Positions 9,798-19,500 of a stretch of DNA of 64,000 nt are shown here, in pieces. A program made the translations under genes and the position numbers. Origin of the DNA: Streptococcus porcinus (lineage in GTDB: Bacteria > Bacillota > Bacilli > Lactobacillales > Streptococcaceae); NCBI RefSeq assembly GCF_901542335.1, contig NZ_LR594036.1, positions 558,001-622,000 of the forward strand, given 5' to 3'. How positions within the stretch are numbered: the first letter of the stretch is position 1; each line of letters starts with the position of its first letter. The notes beneath the pieces are model-generated. The model searched no databases, was not told where the DNA came from, and worked only from the letters and a program-made list of their open reading frames with translations.

Positions 9798-11510
9798 ATG
9801 GAACATAAACTTGTGATAGCGGAAAAACCGAGCGTAGCTATATCTATCGCCAAGGTTATCGGAGCGAAAAATAAAAAGGACGGATATTATGAGGGAAACG
9901 GACATAAGGTAAGCTGGTGTGTTGGACACTTAATTCAGATGGCAAATCCTGATGCTTATGATGAAAAATATGCAAAATGGAATATGGCTGATTTACCGAT
10001 TATTCCAAGCGAATATAAGTATGATGTGGCAAAGGCAACCAAGAAACAGTTTGCCATCCTTAAAAAGCTGATGAATGATAAAGAGATTGATACGGTTATC
10101 AATGCGTGCGATGCAGGTCGTGAGGGAGAAAGTATTTTTAGACTTGTATATAACGAAGCTAAATGCAAAAAGAAAATGCAGCGTCTTTGGATTTCATCTA
10201 TGGAAGATAGTGCCATTAAAGAAGGCTTTAATAATCTAAAAGACGGAAAGGATTATGATAATCTCTTTGAATCGGCACAGGCAAGAGCCATTGCAGATTG
10301 GCTTGTGGGAATAAACATCAGTAGGCTCTATTCTTGCCTATACAAGCAAAATTATTCAGTTGGCAGAGTACAAACACCTACTCTTGCCATGATTGTAAAA
10401 AGAGATGATGAAATAGCAAACTTCAAGAAAGAAAAATACTATACATTGGAGCTTTCTATGAATGGCTTTACGCTATCAACCGATAGAATTGACAACATTG
10501 ATATTGCGGAGCAGCTTCAAAATCTTATCGGAGAAACGATTGAAATCACAGATGTCATTCAAAAAGAAAAGATTACAAAACCTGATTTGCCTTTTGACCT
10601 TATAACACTTCAAAGAGAGTGCAATAAGTATTTCGGATATAGTGCCAAGCAGACACTTGATTATGCACAGGGCCTTTACGAAAAGAAGCTGATTACCTAT
10701 CCAAGAACAGATAGCAGATGCCTTATTGAAGATATGATTACAAGTACCATCAATAACATTTTGGGCAAAAATGACTTTGATACAGGGCGTATCAAGACGG
10801 TATTTAACTCTAAAAAGGTTACGGATCATCATGCGATTATCCCGACAATAAGCTCGCTGAGTGAAAATTTATCGGGCATTCCTGAGAGTGAAGCAAAAGT
10901 ATATAGGCTTATTTCTAATAAGCTTCACGCAAGTGTGGGCTATCCTTTAATCGAGAACACAACGAAGATTGTAGCTGAATTTGACGGCTTTGAGTTTACA
11001 AGTACCGGCAAGATTATTAAGGACGAGGGCTTTACAAAGTATTTGAAAGAATATATGACTAAAAAAAGTGGAGATATAGTTTTGCCGGATGTAGGTGTAG
11101 GGGATGTACTTGCTATTGAAAGTAAGGAAGTTAAAGAAAAATATACCCAACCTCCGAAACACTTTACTGAAGATACGCTTTTAAAGTCTATGGAGATTGC
11201 AGGAAATCAAGCCTTGGAAAAAGGTGTAGAGGTGGAAAGAAAAGGACTTGGCACTCCGGCAACAAGGGCAGGGATTATTGAAAACTTAATCTTTAAGGGA
11301 TTTGTCGAAAGAGATAAGAAGAATTTGATTGCCACTCATAAAGGAATCAGCCTTGTAACGATTGTAGCAGATACCTTTAAGTCGGCAGAAACGACAGCAA
11401 AGTGGGAAATGGAATTATCGGATATTGCTCAGGGAAAATCTTCAAAGGAAGAATTTTTGAAAGATATTGAAAATGAGATAAAAGAGGCTGTTTTGACATA
11501 TAGCAAGTGA
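9798..11510 (+). CDS. topB: type IA DNA topoisomerase (topoisomerase III)
   Basis: 570 residues. The TOPRIM domain opens with EKPSVAISIAKVIG and includes DAGREGE at about 105-111; the core has SVGRVQTPTLAM, and the active-site tyrosine is Y301 (LITYPRTDS). It relaxes or decatenates DNA through a transient 5'-phosphotyrosine strand break and probably processes transfer intermediates. It is shorter than chromosomal TopB (about 650-730 residues), as is usual for mobile-element versions. AGGAGGG precedes the ATG, and a terminator-like hairpin separates it from the secretion genes. Confidence 0.93.
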   Translation: MEHKLVIAEKPSVAISIAKVIGAKNKKDGYYEGNGHKVSWCVGHLIQMANPDAYDEKYAKWNMADLPIIPSEYKYDVAKATKKQFAILKKLMNDKEIDTVINACDAGREGESIFRLVYNEAKCKKKMQRLWISSMEDSAIKEGFNNLKDGKDYDNLFESAQARAIADWLVGINISRLYSCLYKQNYSVGRVQTPTLAMIVKRDDEIANFKKEKYYTLELSMNGFTLSTDRIDNIDIAEQLQNLIGETIEITDVIQKEKITKPDLPFDLITLQRECNKYFGYSAKQTLDYAQGLYEKKLITYPRTDSRCLIEDMITSTINNILGKNDFDTGRIKTVFNSKKVTDHHAIIPTISSLSENLSGIPESEAKVYRLISNKLHASVGYPLIENTTKIVAEFDGFEFTSTGKIIKDEGFTKYLKEYMTKKSGDIVLPDVGVGDVLAIESKEVKEKYTQPPKHFTEDTLLKSMEIAGNQALEKGVEVERKGLGTPATRAGIIENLIFKGFVERDKKNLIATHKGISLVTIVADTFKSAETTAKWEMELSDIAQGKSSKEEFLKDIENEIKEAVLTYSK

Positions 11511-11593
11511 GTAAGGACTAATCTCAGAGTAGAAAAAATATCTTAAAAGTGCTATAATCTTTTGTAGGAAAAGTAGGGCGAAAGGAATTAGGT

Positions 11594-11773
11594 ATGAAAG
11601 ATATATTTATGGATACTGCTAAAGTTATGTCAAAAGGACAGGTTACCATTCCAAAGAGGATTAGAGAACTTTTGAATTTAGGAAATGGTGATTATGTTAC
11701 TTTTGTAGTTAATAAAGATAAAGTTGAAATTCAAAATTCCAATGTTTTTATCGAAGAAAACATTAAGAAATAA
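11594..11773 (+). CDS. AbrB/MazE/SpoVT-type DNA-binding protein
   Basis: A short gene of 59 residues. The core VMSKGQVTIPKRIRELLNL is the signature of the swapped-hairpin AbrB/MazE DNA-binding fold, as in antitoxins and transition-state regulators. The remainder is one strand-forming stretch and a short acidic tail. It ends 18 bases before the AlbA_2/ATPase gene, and AAAGGAATTAGGT precedes its ATG. The two are probably co-transcribed, with this protein a likely autoregulator. An antitoxin role is possible but not shown. Confidence 0.85.
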   Translation: MKDIFMDTAKVMSKGQVTIPKRIRELLNLGNGDYVTFVVNKDKVEIQNSNVFIEENIKK

Positions 11774-11791
11774 AGGTGGTGAAATAAGCAG

Positions 11792-13219
11792 ATGACGATA
11801 GATGAAATTAAGAAGTTAATTCAAACCGGAGAAAAGATAGATGTTGAGTTTAAAGAATCTAAGAATGCTTTAACTAAAGATGTCTTTGATACGGTATGTT
11901 CTTTCAATAATAGAAATGGTGGACATATTTTACTTGGTGTAAATGATAAAAGAGAGATTGTTGGAGTTAGTGAAGATAAAGTAGATAAAGTGATTAAGGA
12001 ATTCACTACGGCAATTAATAATCCGCAAAAGATGTATCCACCACTTTATTTGCTGCCGCAAACTTTTGAAATTGAGGGAAAACAAGTTATTTATATAAGA
12101 GTTCCTGAAGGTTATCAGGTATGCAGACATAACGGAAGAATTTGGGATAGGTCTTATGAAGGGGACATTAATATCACAGATCATTCTGAACTTGTATATA
12201 AGTTATATGCAAGAAAACAAGGAAGCAATTTTGTAAATAAAGTATATCCGAATCTTGATATTGACTTTCTTGATGCTTCTGTCATTGAAAAAGCTAAGAA
12301 AATGGCTGTAGCAAGAAATAAAAATCATGTTTGGGAAAATATGAGTAATGAGGAGCTTCTTAGAAGTGCCAATTTGATACTGACAGATCCGGAAACAAAG
12401 CGTGAAGGAATCACATTAGCTGCTATTTTGCTATTTGGAAAAGACAACTCTATTATGTCCGTTCTTCCGCAACACAAAACTGATGCGATATTCAGGGTTG
12501 AAAATAAGGATAGATATGATGATAGAGATGTTGTCATAACAAATCTGATTGACAGCTATGACAGGCTGATAGAATTTGGACAAAAGCATTTGAATGATTT
12601 ATTTGTCTTGGATGGGATTGTCAATGTCAATGCAAGAGACAGGATACTCAGAGAAATAGTTTCCAATACGCTGGCTCATAGAGATTATTCAAGTGGTTTT
12701 CCTGCAAAGATGATTATTGACGATGAGAGGATTACGGTTGAAAACAGCAACTTGGCTCATGGGATGGGAGCTTTGGATTTACAAAAGTTTGAGCCTTTTC
12801 CTAAAAATCCCGCTATATCTAAAGTTTTTAGAGAAATAGGCCTTGCGGATGAACTTGGTTCAGGAATGAGAAATACCTGCAAGTACACACAGCTTTATTC
12901 AGGACAAAACCCGTTATTTGAGGAGGGAGATATATTTAGAACAATTATTCCTCTAAAGAAGATAGCGACGCAAAAGGTTGGGGGCGACAATGTCGCTCAT
13001 GATGTCGCTCAGGGTGTCGTTCACAATGTCGCTCACAATAAGATTGCCCTCGCAGAGTTTATCAAAGAAAAAGTGAGAAGCAATGATAGGATTACAAGAA
13101 AGTCTATTGCAGATGAAGCTGGAGTTAGCGTAAAGACTATCGAAAGAGCTATAAAAGAGATAGATAATCTGAATTATGTAGGTAGTGGTAATAATGGACA
13201 TTGGGAACTTGATGAGTAA
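11792..13219 (+). CDS. AlbA_2 domain / GHKL-like ATP-binding transcriptional regulator
   Basis: 475 residues. The N-terminal AlbA_2 (Schlafen-like) domain shows EFKES and GGHILLGVND (about 18-55). A C-terminal ATP-binding region follows (REIVSNTLAHRDYSSG and ELGSGMRN), then a linker of four VAH/VAQ-type repeats, then a winged-helix DNA-binding domain (SIADEAGVSVKTIERAIKEI). This layout is common in putative regulators. It follows the AbrB-like gene directly and separates topB from the methylase gene, so it may regulate the processing genes. The substrate or signal is unknown. Confidence 0.85.
   Translation: MTIDEIKKLIQTGEKIDVEFKESKNALTKDVFDTVCSFNNRNGGHILLGVNDKREIVGVSEDKVDKVIKEFTTAINNPQKMYPPLYLLPQTFEIEGKQVIYIRVPEGYQVCRHNGRIWDRSYEGDINITDHSELVYKLYARKQGSNFVNKVYPNLDIDFLDASVIEKAKKMAVARNKNHVWENMSNEELLRSANLILTDPETKREGITLAAILLFGKDNSIMSVLPQHKTDAIFRVENKDRYDDRDVVITNLIDSYDRLIEFGQKHLNDLFVLDGIVNVNARDRILREIVSNTLAHRDYSSGFPAKMIIDDERITVENSNLAHGMGALDLQKFEPFPKNPAISKVFREIGLADELGSGMRNTCKYTQLYSGQNPLFEEGDIFRTIIPLKKIATQKVGGDNVAHDVAQGVVHNVAHNKIALAEFIKEKVRSNDRITRKSIADEAGVSVKTIERAIKEIDNLNYVGSGNNGHWELDE
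12989..13036 (+). repeat. four 12-bp in-frame tandem repeats in the AlbA_2 regulator
   Basis: Four consecutive 12-base units with the core TGTCGCTCA (the third unit carries GTCGTTCA). They encode NVAH-DVAQ-GVVH-NVAH between the ATPase region and the winged helix. The unit length is a multiple of three, so copy-number change would lengthen the linker without breaking the frame. Confidence 0.85.
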
Positions 13220-13246
13220 AAGTAAGTTGCAATACACAGAACCAAA

Positions 13247-13279
13247 AGGTGATTAGAGTAAAATCTAACCGCCTTTTTT
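13247..13279 (+). terminator. terminator-like hairpin upstream of the methylase/helicase gene
   Basis: AGGTGATTAGA (13247-13257) pairs with TCTAACCGCCT (13264-13274), with one mismatch and one wobble, followed by a T tract. The loop is GTAAAA, as in the hairpin before topB. It ends about 12 bases before the AAGGAGG ribosome binding site of the next gene, so it may act as an attenuator. Confidence 0.65.
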
Positions 13280-13304
13280 GTTTGTAAAAAAGAAGGAGGT
13301 AAAA

Positions 13305-16300
13305 ATGCGAATAAATGATTTTCATAACATTTTGGAGCTTGTAAAACAGGATATTTTGCAAAGTGAAGCAGAATACTTAAAGCTCTTAAAGGTTGTCGGG
13401 AACAATCAAAGATATGACTTTAGAAGTCAGTTGAGTATCTATGATAGAAATCCTGAAGCGACAGCCTGTGCAAAGTTTGATTATTGGAGGGAACGCTTTA
13501 ATCGAACCGTTATGCGAGGACAGAAAGGTATCCCTATTTTAGAGGACTACGGCACATACAAAAAGGTTGACTATATCTTTGATATAAGTCAAACCGTTTC
13601 AAAAAACAGAGATGTCAATGAAGTAAATCTTTGGAGATTTGATAAAGAAGCTCATAGAGATGTCTTAAAGGAAATGATAACAAGTGAGGGTTATGAGGAA
13701 AGTGAAAGCACCTTAGAAAATATCTTTTCTTTAAGCAGACTCTACGGTGATGAAAAGATAGACGGTCTTATGAATGAGCTTAGAATAGCTGATGAGGATA
13801 GAATATCCTTTGCCAAGTTTGTAAGGGACTCGGTAAGCTATGCGGTAGCTGCAAGATTCAAGTTAGATTATCCGATGGATCATGAGCTTTTAAGAGAAAA
13901 CTTTCAAAGACTTGACAGCATATCTCTAATGAGTCTTGGTGAAACCGTATCGGATATTAGCGGAAAGATTATTGATGCGACCATTCAAAAAAGCAAAGAA
14001 TTGGAGCTTCAAAAAGAAGTTTTAAGAGGAAAAGAAGCAGGATATAATAAAATAAAAGAAGAATTAGAGGAGGTAGAAGAAAATGTACTTCGACGAGATG
14101 ATCAGGAAAGAAATGAAAACGAGCGAGTTCTCCGAAATGGAGAGTACGGACGAGATAATAGAGAAAATCAGGGAGAACACACTAAACAGTTTGGAGGAAC
14201 AGACAGCCTTTATAACGGAATATCCCAATCCGACCTACGCAGTGATGAGGCTGGAGTTTCTTTCAGAGAGCGAGGAGCAGAGCAACTTCGAGATGTTAGT
14301 GAATCTATACAAGGAGAAGAAACTGATAGGACACCTGATGGATATTCAGAAACAAGCGATAGAATTTATGAGAACGGAGAAGCCAAAGCTGATGGCAGCT
14401 TGGAAGATAGAGAACGAGAAGGATACGCAATACAAGGCGATGATTTCAGCCTTAAAAGAGATGACAATCAAGGAAGTAGTGGAAATCTAAAAGAACATAC
14501 TGAGGCAGAGATAAGAGAAGCTGAAAAGGCTTCTTTTTCTTTACCTGAAAATACCTATGAACAGATAAGGCTTACCATTCCTCTCACTAAGAAGGATATT
14601 GATACCGTTCTTATTAACGGAGGAAATCACGATGGCGGAAGACTTCCTGTTATTGCGGAGTTTTCCAAAGGCAAAACAATAGAAGAATTGGGAGAATACC
14701 TCAAAGATACCTTTAAAGGTGGGAACGGATTTTACATTGATGAAAGAGAGGTATCTTCCTGGTATTCGGATAAAGGTATTCATTTAGCTTACGGTACATC
14801 GGCAAGAGAAGATGATACGCAAATTTTAAGCTGGAGTGATGCAGCAAAAAGAATAAATGAGCTTTTGGAAAATGGAGAGTTTGCCACAAATGTGGAGCTT
14901 TCTGAAGCCTTAGATTACGAAAGGGATAGAATTTCAGAGTCATTATGGTATCTATACCATGATTTAAGCGAAGAAGGAAAAGCACAGGGTTATTTTGACT
15001 ATATAGAAAGAGGTGGTGGCTTTCCGAAAGAAACAGGCGTGCTATCTGAAAAATTTAAAAATCCCGACTATCTAAAAAATGTTATTTCTGAATATGCTCG
15101 TTTCTTGAGAGCATATGAAGAAGATAGGGACATACTAAGATTTCATTATCACAAGGTTGATAGCCTTTATAAGAGACTTAAGGAACTTGAATTTCCAAGA
15201 AAAGAATATAGCACGAACTTAACAGAGCTTCCCAAAGTGAAGTCCTTTATCACAGAAGATGAAGTCCTTGCCACTATTTCAAGAGGAAGCGGAGTAGATA
15301 GAGGAAAAGAGCGAATAACAAAGTTTTTCAAAGAAATTCATACCTTGCAGGAAAAAGCTGGCTTTCTAAAAGACGAATATGGAATTGGAGGACACTCACA
15401 TGCTGTTTCAGGTGCAATGGGAAGTGATGAGTGGCATGATGCAAAGGGACTTAAATTACAGAAAAATAATTGTAGTGATGTTTTTCTTACTTGGTCAAAT
15501 GTAGCAAAGCATATTGACGAGCTGCTCTCTAAAAATATGTATGAAGAAAAGAGAATAGAAAGTAAGTCAGAGATGGAAGAATCAAAAGCACCGCAATATT
15601 ACTCTAAAGATAATCCTGAAAAATTAATGACCGATGAAATGCTTGAAAGAGTGCCTGAGCTTTACGCACAGGAAGATGTAGCTTTAGCGGATAAAGAGGT
15701 TCATGCTGCATATATTATTCCTTTCCGTTCAAACTGGACTTGGTATATGACGGAATATGATAGGGAAAGCGGTGATGCCTTTGGACTTGTGTTAGGATTT
15801 GAGCCTGAATGGGGATATTTCAATCTTGAAGAATTGAAAGAATTAAATGCTCAAAGGCTTATTTTAGAAGATTTTCCAAAGACTTTTAGAGAACTTAAAG
15901 ACGGTGAACTAAAAAAGCAGATGGATGAGCAGGAGCTTCAGTCGGTCTTTAACGGAGAACTAAGCTTTGAAGATAAAGAAGAGCTTGAAACACCTGAAGA
16001 AGTCGAAGAAAGAGTGCCTGTAACACCTGTTCAGGGAACTTTATTTGATTACCTCAAAGAAAGAAAAGAAGTAGAGCTTAACGAAGAAAAGGAAAGTTTT
16101 TTAGATGATTTTGTAGTTAAAAAGGGCGATACCGTCTATTTTAATCATGAAGAATACAAAGTCAGAGAAATTTCTAAAAATCAAATCACAGGAAGATATG
16201 ATTTGTGGCTTGATCCTCATAGAGTCGGTAACCATCAAATTCCTATTGTTGCCTTTGAAAATGGTGAGGACTTGCTGAATAAAATAAGCCTTGAAAGACC

Positions 16301-16514
16301 AAGCTTTATTGTTGGTGATGAAGTTAAATACAAGGACAAAGCCTATACCATCATACGCTTTGATGATATGGGAAGTAACCTAAAGACGGTAACCGTTAAA
16401 GATAATACAAAATATCTTGGCGGTATGATAACAGGCTCCGATGTAATTCCTTATCATCTTGAAAGCGATCTTGAGAGGGTATTTGAAAATCTGACATATA
16501 GAAAGCCAGCGTAG
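13305..16514 (+). CDS. N-terminal part of the ArdC-like/methylase/helicase polyprotein
   Basis: 1069 residues from the ATG at 13305 (AAGGAGG just upstream). The N terminus resembles ArdC-type single-strand DNA-binding/antirestriction domains (LSIYDRNPEATACAKFDYW). A disordered Arg/Glu/Gly-rich linker covers about 255-415, where another gene is encoded in the +1 frame. A DUF2958-like block lies near 805-870 (FGLVLGFEPEWGYFNLEEL). It ends at TAG 16512-16514. The frame then stays open and continues directly into the methylase/helicase gene, so the two are probably one protein of about 2,910 residues split by a nonsense codon. Confidence 0.85.
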   Translation: MRINDFHNILELVKQDILQSEAEYLKLLKVVGNNQRYDFRSQLSIYDRNPEATACAKFDYWRERFNRTVMRGQKGIPILEDYGTYKKVDYIFDISQTVSKNRDVNEVNLWRFDKEAHRDVLKEMITSEGYEESESTLENIFSLSRLYGDEKIDGLMNELRIADEDRISFAKFVRDSVSYAVAARFKLDYPMDHELLRENFQRLDSISLMSLGETVSDISGKIIDATIQKSKELELQKEVLRGKEAGYNKIKEELEEVEENVLRRDDQERNENERVLRNGEYGRDNRENQGEHTKQFGGTDSLYNGISQSDLRSDEAGVSFRERGAEQLRDVSESIQGEETDRTPDGYSETSDRIYENGEAKADGSLEDREREGYAIQGDDFSLKRDDNQGSSGNLKEHTEAEIREAEKASFSLPENTYEQIRLTIPLTKKDIDTVLINGGNHDGGRLPVIAEFSKGKTIEELGEYLKDTFKGGNGFYIDEREVSSWYSDKGIHLAYGTSAREDDTQILSWSDAAKRINELLENGEFATNVELSEALDYERDRISESLWYLYHDLSEEGKAQGYFDYIERGGGFPKETGVLSEKFKNPDYLKNVISEYARFLRAYEEDRDILRFHYHKVDSLYKRLKELEFPRKEYSTNLTELPKVKSFITEDEVLATISRGSGVDRGKERITKFFKEIHTLQEKAGFLKDEYGIGGHSHAVSGAMGSDEWHDAKGLKLQKNNCSDVFLTWSNVAKHIDELLSKNMYEEKRIESKSEMEESKAPQYYSKDNPEKLMTDEMLERVPELYAQEDVALADKEVHAAYIIPFRSNWTWYMTEYDRESGDAFGLVLGFEPEWGYFNLEELKELNAQRLILEDFPKTFRELKDGELKKQMDEQELQSVFNGELSFEDKEELETPEEVEERVPVTPVQGTLFDYLKERKEVELNEEKESFLDDFVVKKGDTVYFNHEEYKVREISKNQITGRYDLWLDPHRVGNHQIPIVAFENGEDLLNKISLERPSFIVGDEVKYKDKAYTIIRFDDMGSNLKTVTVKDNTKYLGGMITGSDVIPYHLESDLERVFENLTYRKPA
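14083..14490 (+). CDS. tnpV: TnpV-like protein overprinted in the +1 frame of the methylase-polyprotein gene
   Basis: 135 residues, entirely inside the preceding gene but in another frame. It has its own strong ribosome binding site (GAGGAGG at about 14068) 8 bases before the ATG. The C-terminal half (YAVMRLEFLSESEEQ; LYKEKKLIGHLMDIQKQA; AMISALKEM) matches my recollection of the TnpV pattern: a short strand, then RMRLRYLKEH..., then a helical KLNEHLxEIDxQA segment. The host protein in this stretch is low-complexity, which leaves room for the second frame to be the conserved one. Function is unknown. Confidence 0.7.
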   Translation: MYFDEMIRKEMKTSEFSEMESTDEIIEKIRENTLNSLEEQTAFITEYPNPTYAVMRLEFLSESEEQSNFEMLVNLYKEKKLIGHLMDIQKQAIEFMRTEKPKLMAAWKIENEKDTQYKAMISALKEMTIKEVVEI

Positions 16515-16574
16515 ACTGCTGAAAAAATTGAAATAAAGAAAGCGGTAACTCACAATTTCAAAATCACAGAAGAT

Positions 16575-19500
16575 ATGCTCCCTGAAAAGTTAAGTCCAAG
16601 CGAAAGATTAAATCAAAACCTTGAAGCTATCTCCATGCTTAATCGTGTAGAAAGCGGACAAAGAGAGCTTGACAGTACAGCTCAGGAGGTTTTAGCAAAG
16701 TATGTGGGCTGGGGAGGACTTTCCGAAGTCTTTGATGAAAGCAGAGAAGGTCAGTGGAAAGAGGCAAGGAACTTCTTAAAAGAAAATCTATCGCAGGCTG
16801 AATACGAAGCGGCGAGAGAATCTACTTTAACGAGCTTTTACACACCAAAAACTGTTATAGACGGAATATATAAGACGCTTTCGGATATGGGATTTAAACA
16901 GGGGAATATTTTAGAGCCAAGTATGGGTATCGGAAACTTTATCGGAAATCTTCCTGATGAAATGAATAAGTCCAAGTTTTATGGTGTAGAGATTGACTCG
17001 GTAAGCGGTAGAATTGGAAAGCTGTTATACCCTGAAAGTGATATACAGATTAAAGGACTTGAAGAAACTTCCTTTTCCAATAACTTCTTCGATGCAGTTA
17101 TCGGTAATGTTCCATTTGGAGAATATAAGGTAAATGACAGGGAGTATAACAAAAATAACTTTCTTATCCACGATTATTTCTTTGCCAAGTCCATTGATAA
17201 AGTAAGAAACGGCGGTATTATCGCCTTTATTACATCTTCAGGGACAATGGACAAAAAGGATGAAAGTGTAAGACGCTACCTTGCAGCAAGAGGTGAATTT
17301 TTAGGAGCAATAAGACTTCCAAATGATACCTTTAAGGGAGTTGCCGGAACAGAGGTAACAAGCGATATTATCTTTCTAAAGAAAAGAGATAGCATCAGAG
17401 AAAGAGATGAGGACGGGATACATCTTTCTGAAGATGAAAATGGTCTTACCTATAACAAATACTTTGTAGATCATCCTGAACAGGTACTCGGCACAATGCG
17501 TGAAGTATCAGGAAGATTTGGCAAGACACTTACCTGTGAGCCAATTGCATATTTAGGTACAGAAATAAATATGGCGTCCCTAAAGGATAGACTTGAGATT
17601 GCGGGAGAAAGAATTTCAAAAGATGCAAGGTATGAAGAAATAGAGCTATTTGATGATGAAATAACCTCTATCCCTGCAACGGATGATGTAAAGAACTTCT
17701 CTTATACCTTGATTGATGAGGAAGTCTATTACAGAGAAAACTCACTCTTTATCAAAAAGAAAGTATCAGATAAAAACAAAGAAAAAATCAAGGATTATCT
17801 CGAGCTGAATGTTGCCTTAAAAGATGTGATTTACAAGCAGAAAGAAGATTTTAGCGAGGAAGAAATCAAGGCTTCACAGGAAAAATTGAATGAAGTCTAT
17901 GACATCTTTTCTAAAAAGCATGGTTTTGTAAATAAGCTAAGTAATACCAGAGCCTTAAAAGAGGATAGCAATTTCCCTCTTGTTTCTTCCATTGAAATTC
18001 TTGATGAAGAAGAAAACTTCAAGGCAAAGGGTGATATTTTCTCAAAGAGAACCATTACAAAAGCCAAAGTCATAGATCATGTAGACACTTCCATTGAAGC
18101 TCTTGTTTTATCTATGTCGGAAAAAGGCTATGTTGATTTTGACTATATGGAAAGCCTGACGGGAAAAGACAGACCAACTTTGATAGAAGAACTTAGAGGG
18201 GAAATCTATCTAAACATCAGAGAGGAACAAAACTTTTATAGACCATTATCCTTTAACCTCGAAGATGGAGATTTGCCTTTCGCCTGTGCCAACGGCAGTA
18301 ATTCATATAAGTACGGCTATGTAACAAAGGATGAATATCTTTCAGGAAATATCAGGGATAAGATTGTCATAGTTGACAGCTACCTTGCAAAGCTCAGACA
18401 AACAGAAAGAGAACTACCTCATCTTGGATATGCGGAAGATGGCAAAGAAAAAGAGCAGATAAGCTATGAGATGAGTCGATTAGAATATCAAAAGGCAGAG
18501 CTTACAAAAGTTCTTCCAAAGGAGCTTGAAGCAAGTGAAATCAATGTGCGTCTTGGTGCTACTTGGATACCGATTAAAGACATTGAAAAATTTATCTTTG
18601 AAATACTCAAAACTCCGGGTTATGCAAGATGGGATATAAAGGTTAAATTTTCAAACCTGACAAGCGAATGGAATATTGAAGGAAAAAGCAAAGACAGAGG
18701 AAATGACCTTGCAGAGATGACCTATGGTACAAGTAGAGTAAATGCCTATAAGTTGATTGAAGATGCCCTAAATCTTAAAGAAACAAAGGTGTTTGACCAG
18801 ATTGTAAATCCTGATGGCTCAAAAACTTCTGTGCTAAATAAAAAAGAAACTTTACTTGCAGGACAAAAGCAGGAGCTTTTAAAGGAAGAATTCAAGAACT
18901 GGATATTTAGTGATCAGGAAAGAAGAAACCGTCTTGTAAAACTGTATAACGAGCGTTTTAACTCAATTCGTAACAGAGAATATGATGGTAGTAAACTTTC
19001 ATTTGAGGGAATGAATACGGAAATAGATTTAAGACCTCATCAGAGAAACGCCATTGCAAGAAGTCTGTATGGAGGAAATACGCTTCTTGCCCATGTGGTT
19101 GGTAGTGGAAAGACCTTTGAAATGGTAGCTTCCGCAATGGAATCTAAAAGGCTTGGTATGTGTTCTAAGTCTTTATTCGTAGTACCGAATCATCTAACAG
19201 GACAAATCGGCAGAGAGTTTATGCAGCTTTATCCTTCAGCAAATATTATGGTGGCAGATAAGAAAGATTTTGAGCCGAAGAATAGAAAAAGATTTATTGG
19301 CAAAATTGCCACAGGAGAGTATGATGCGGTAGTAATCGGGCATACGCAATTTGAAAAAATTCCGATGAGTAAGGAATATCAGGAGAAGCATATTCGAGAT
19401 CAGATTGATGAAATCATTAACTATGTGGAGGAATATAAGCATGACAGAAATCAGAACTTTACGGTAAAGCAGCTTGAAAAGACAAAGAAGAAACTGGAAA

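Noticed and set aside
12989..13036. Short repeats as a CRISPR-like array
   Set aside because: The 12-bp units are contiguous, have no spacers and encode a protein linker in frame.
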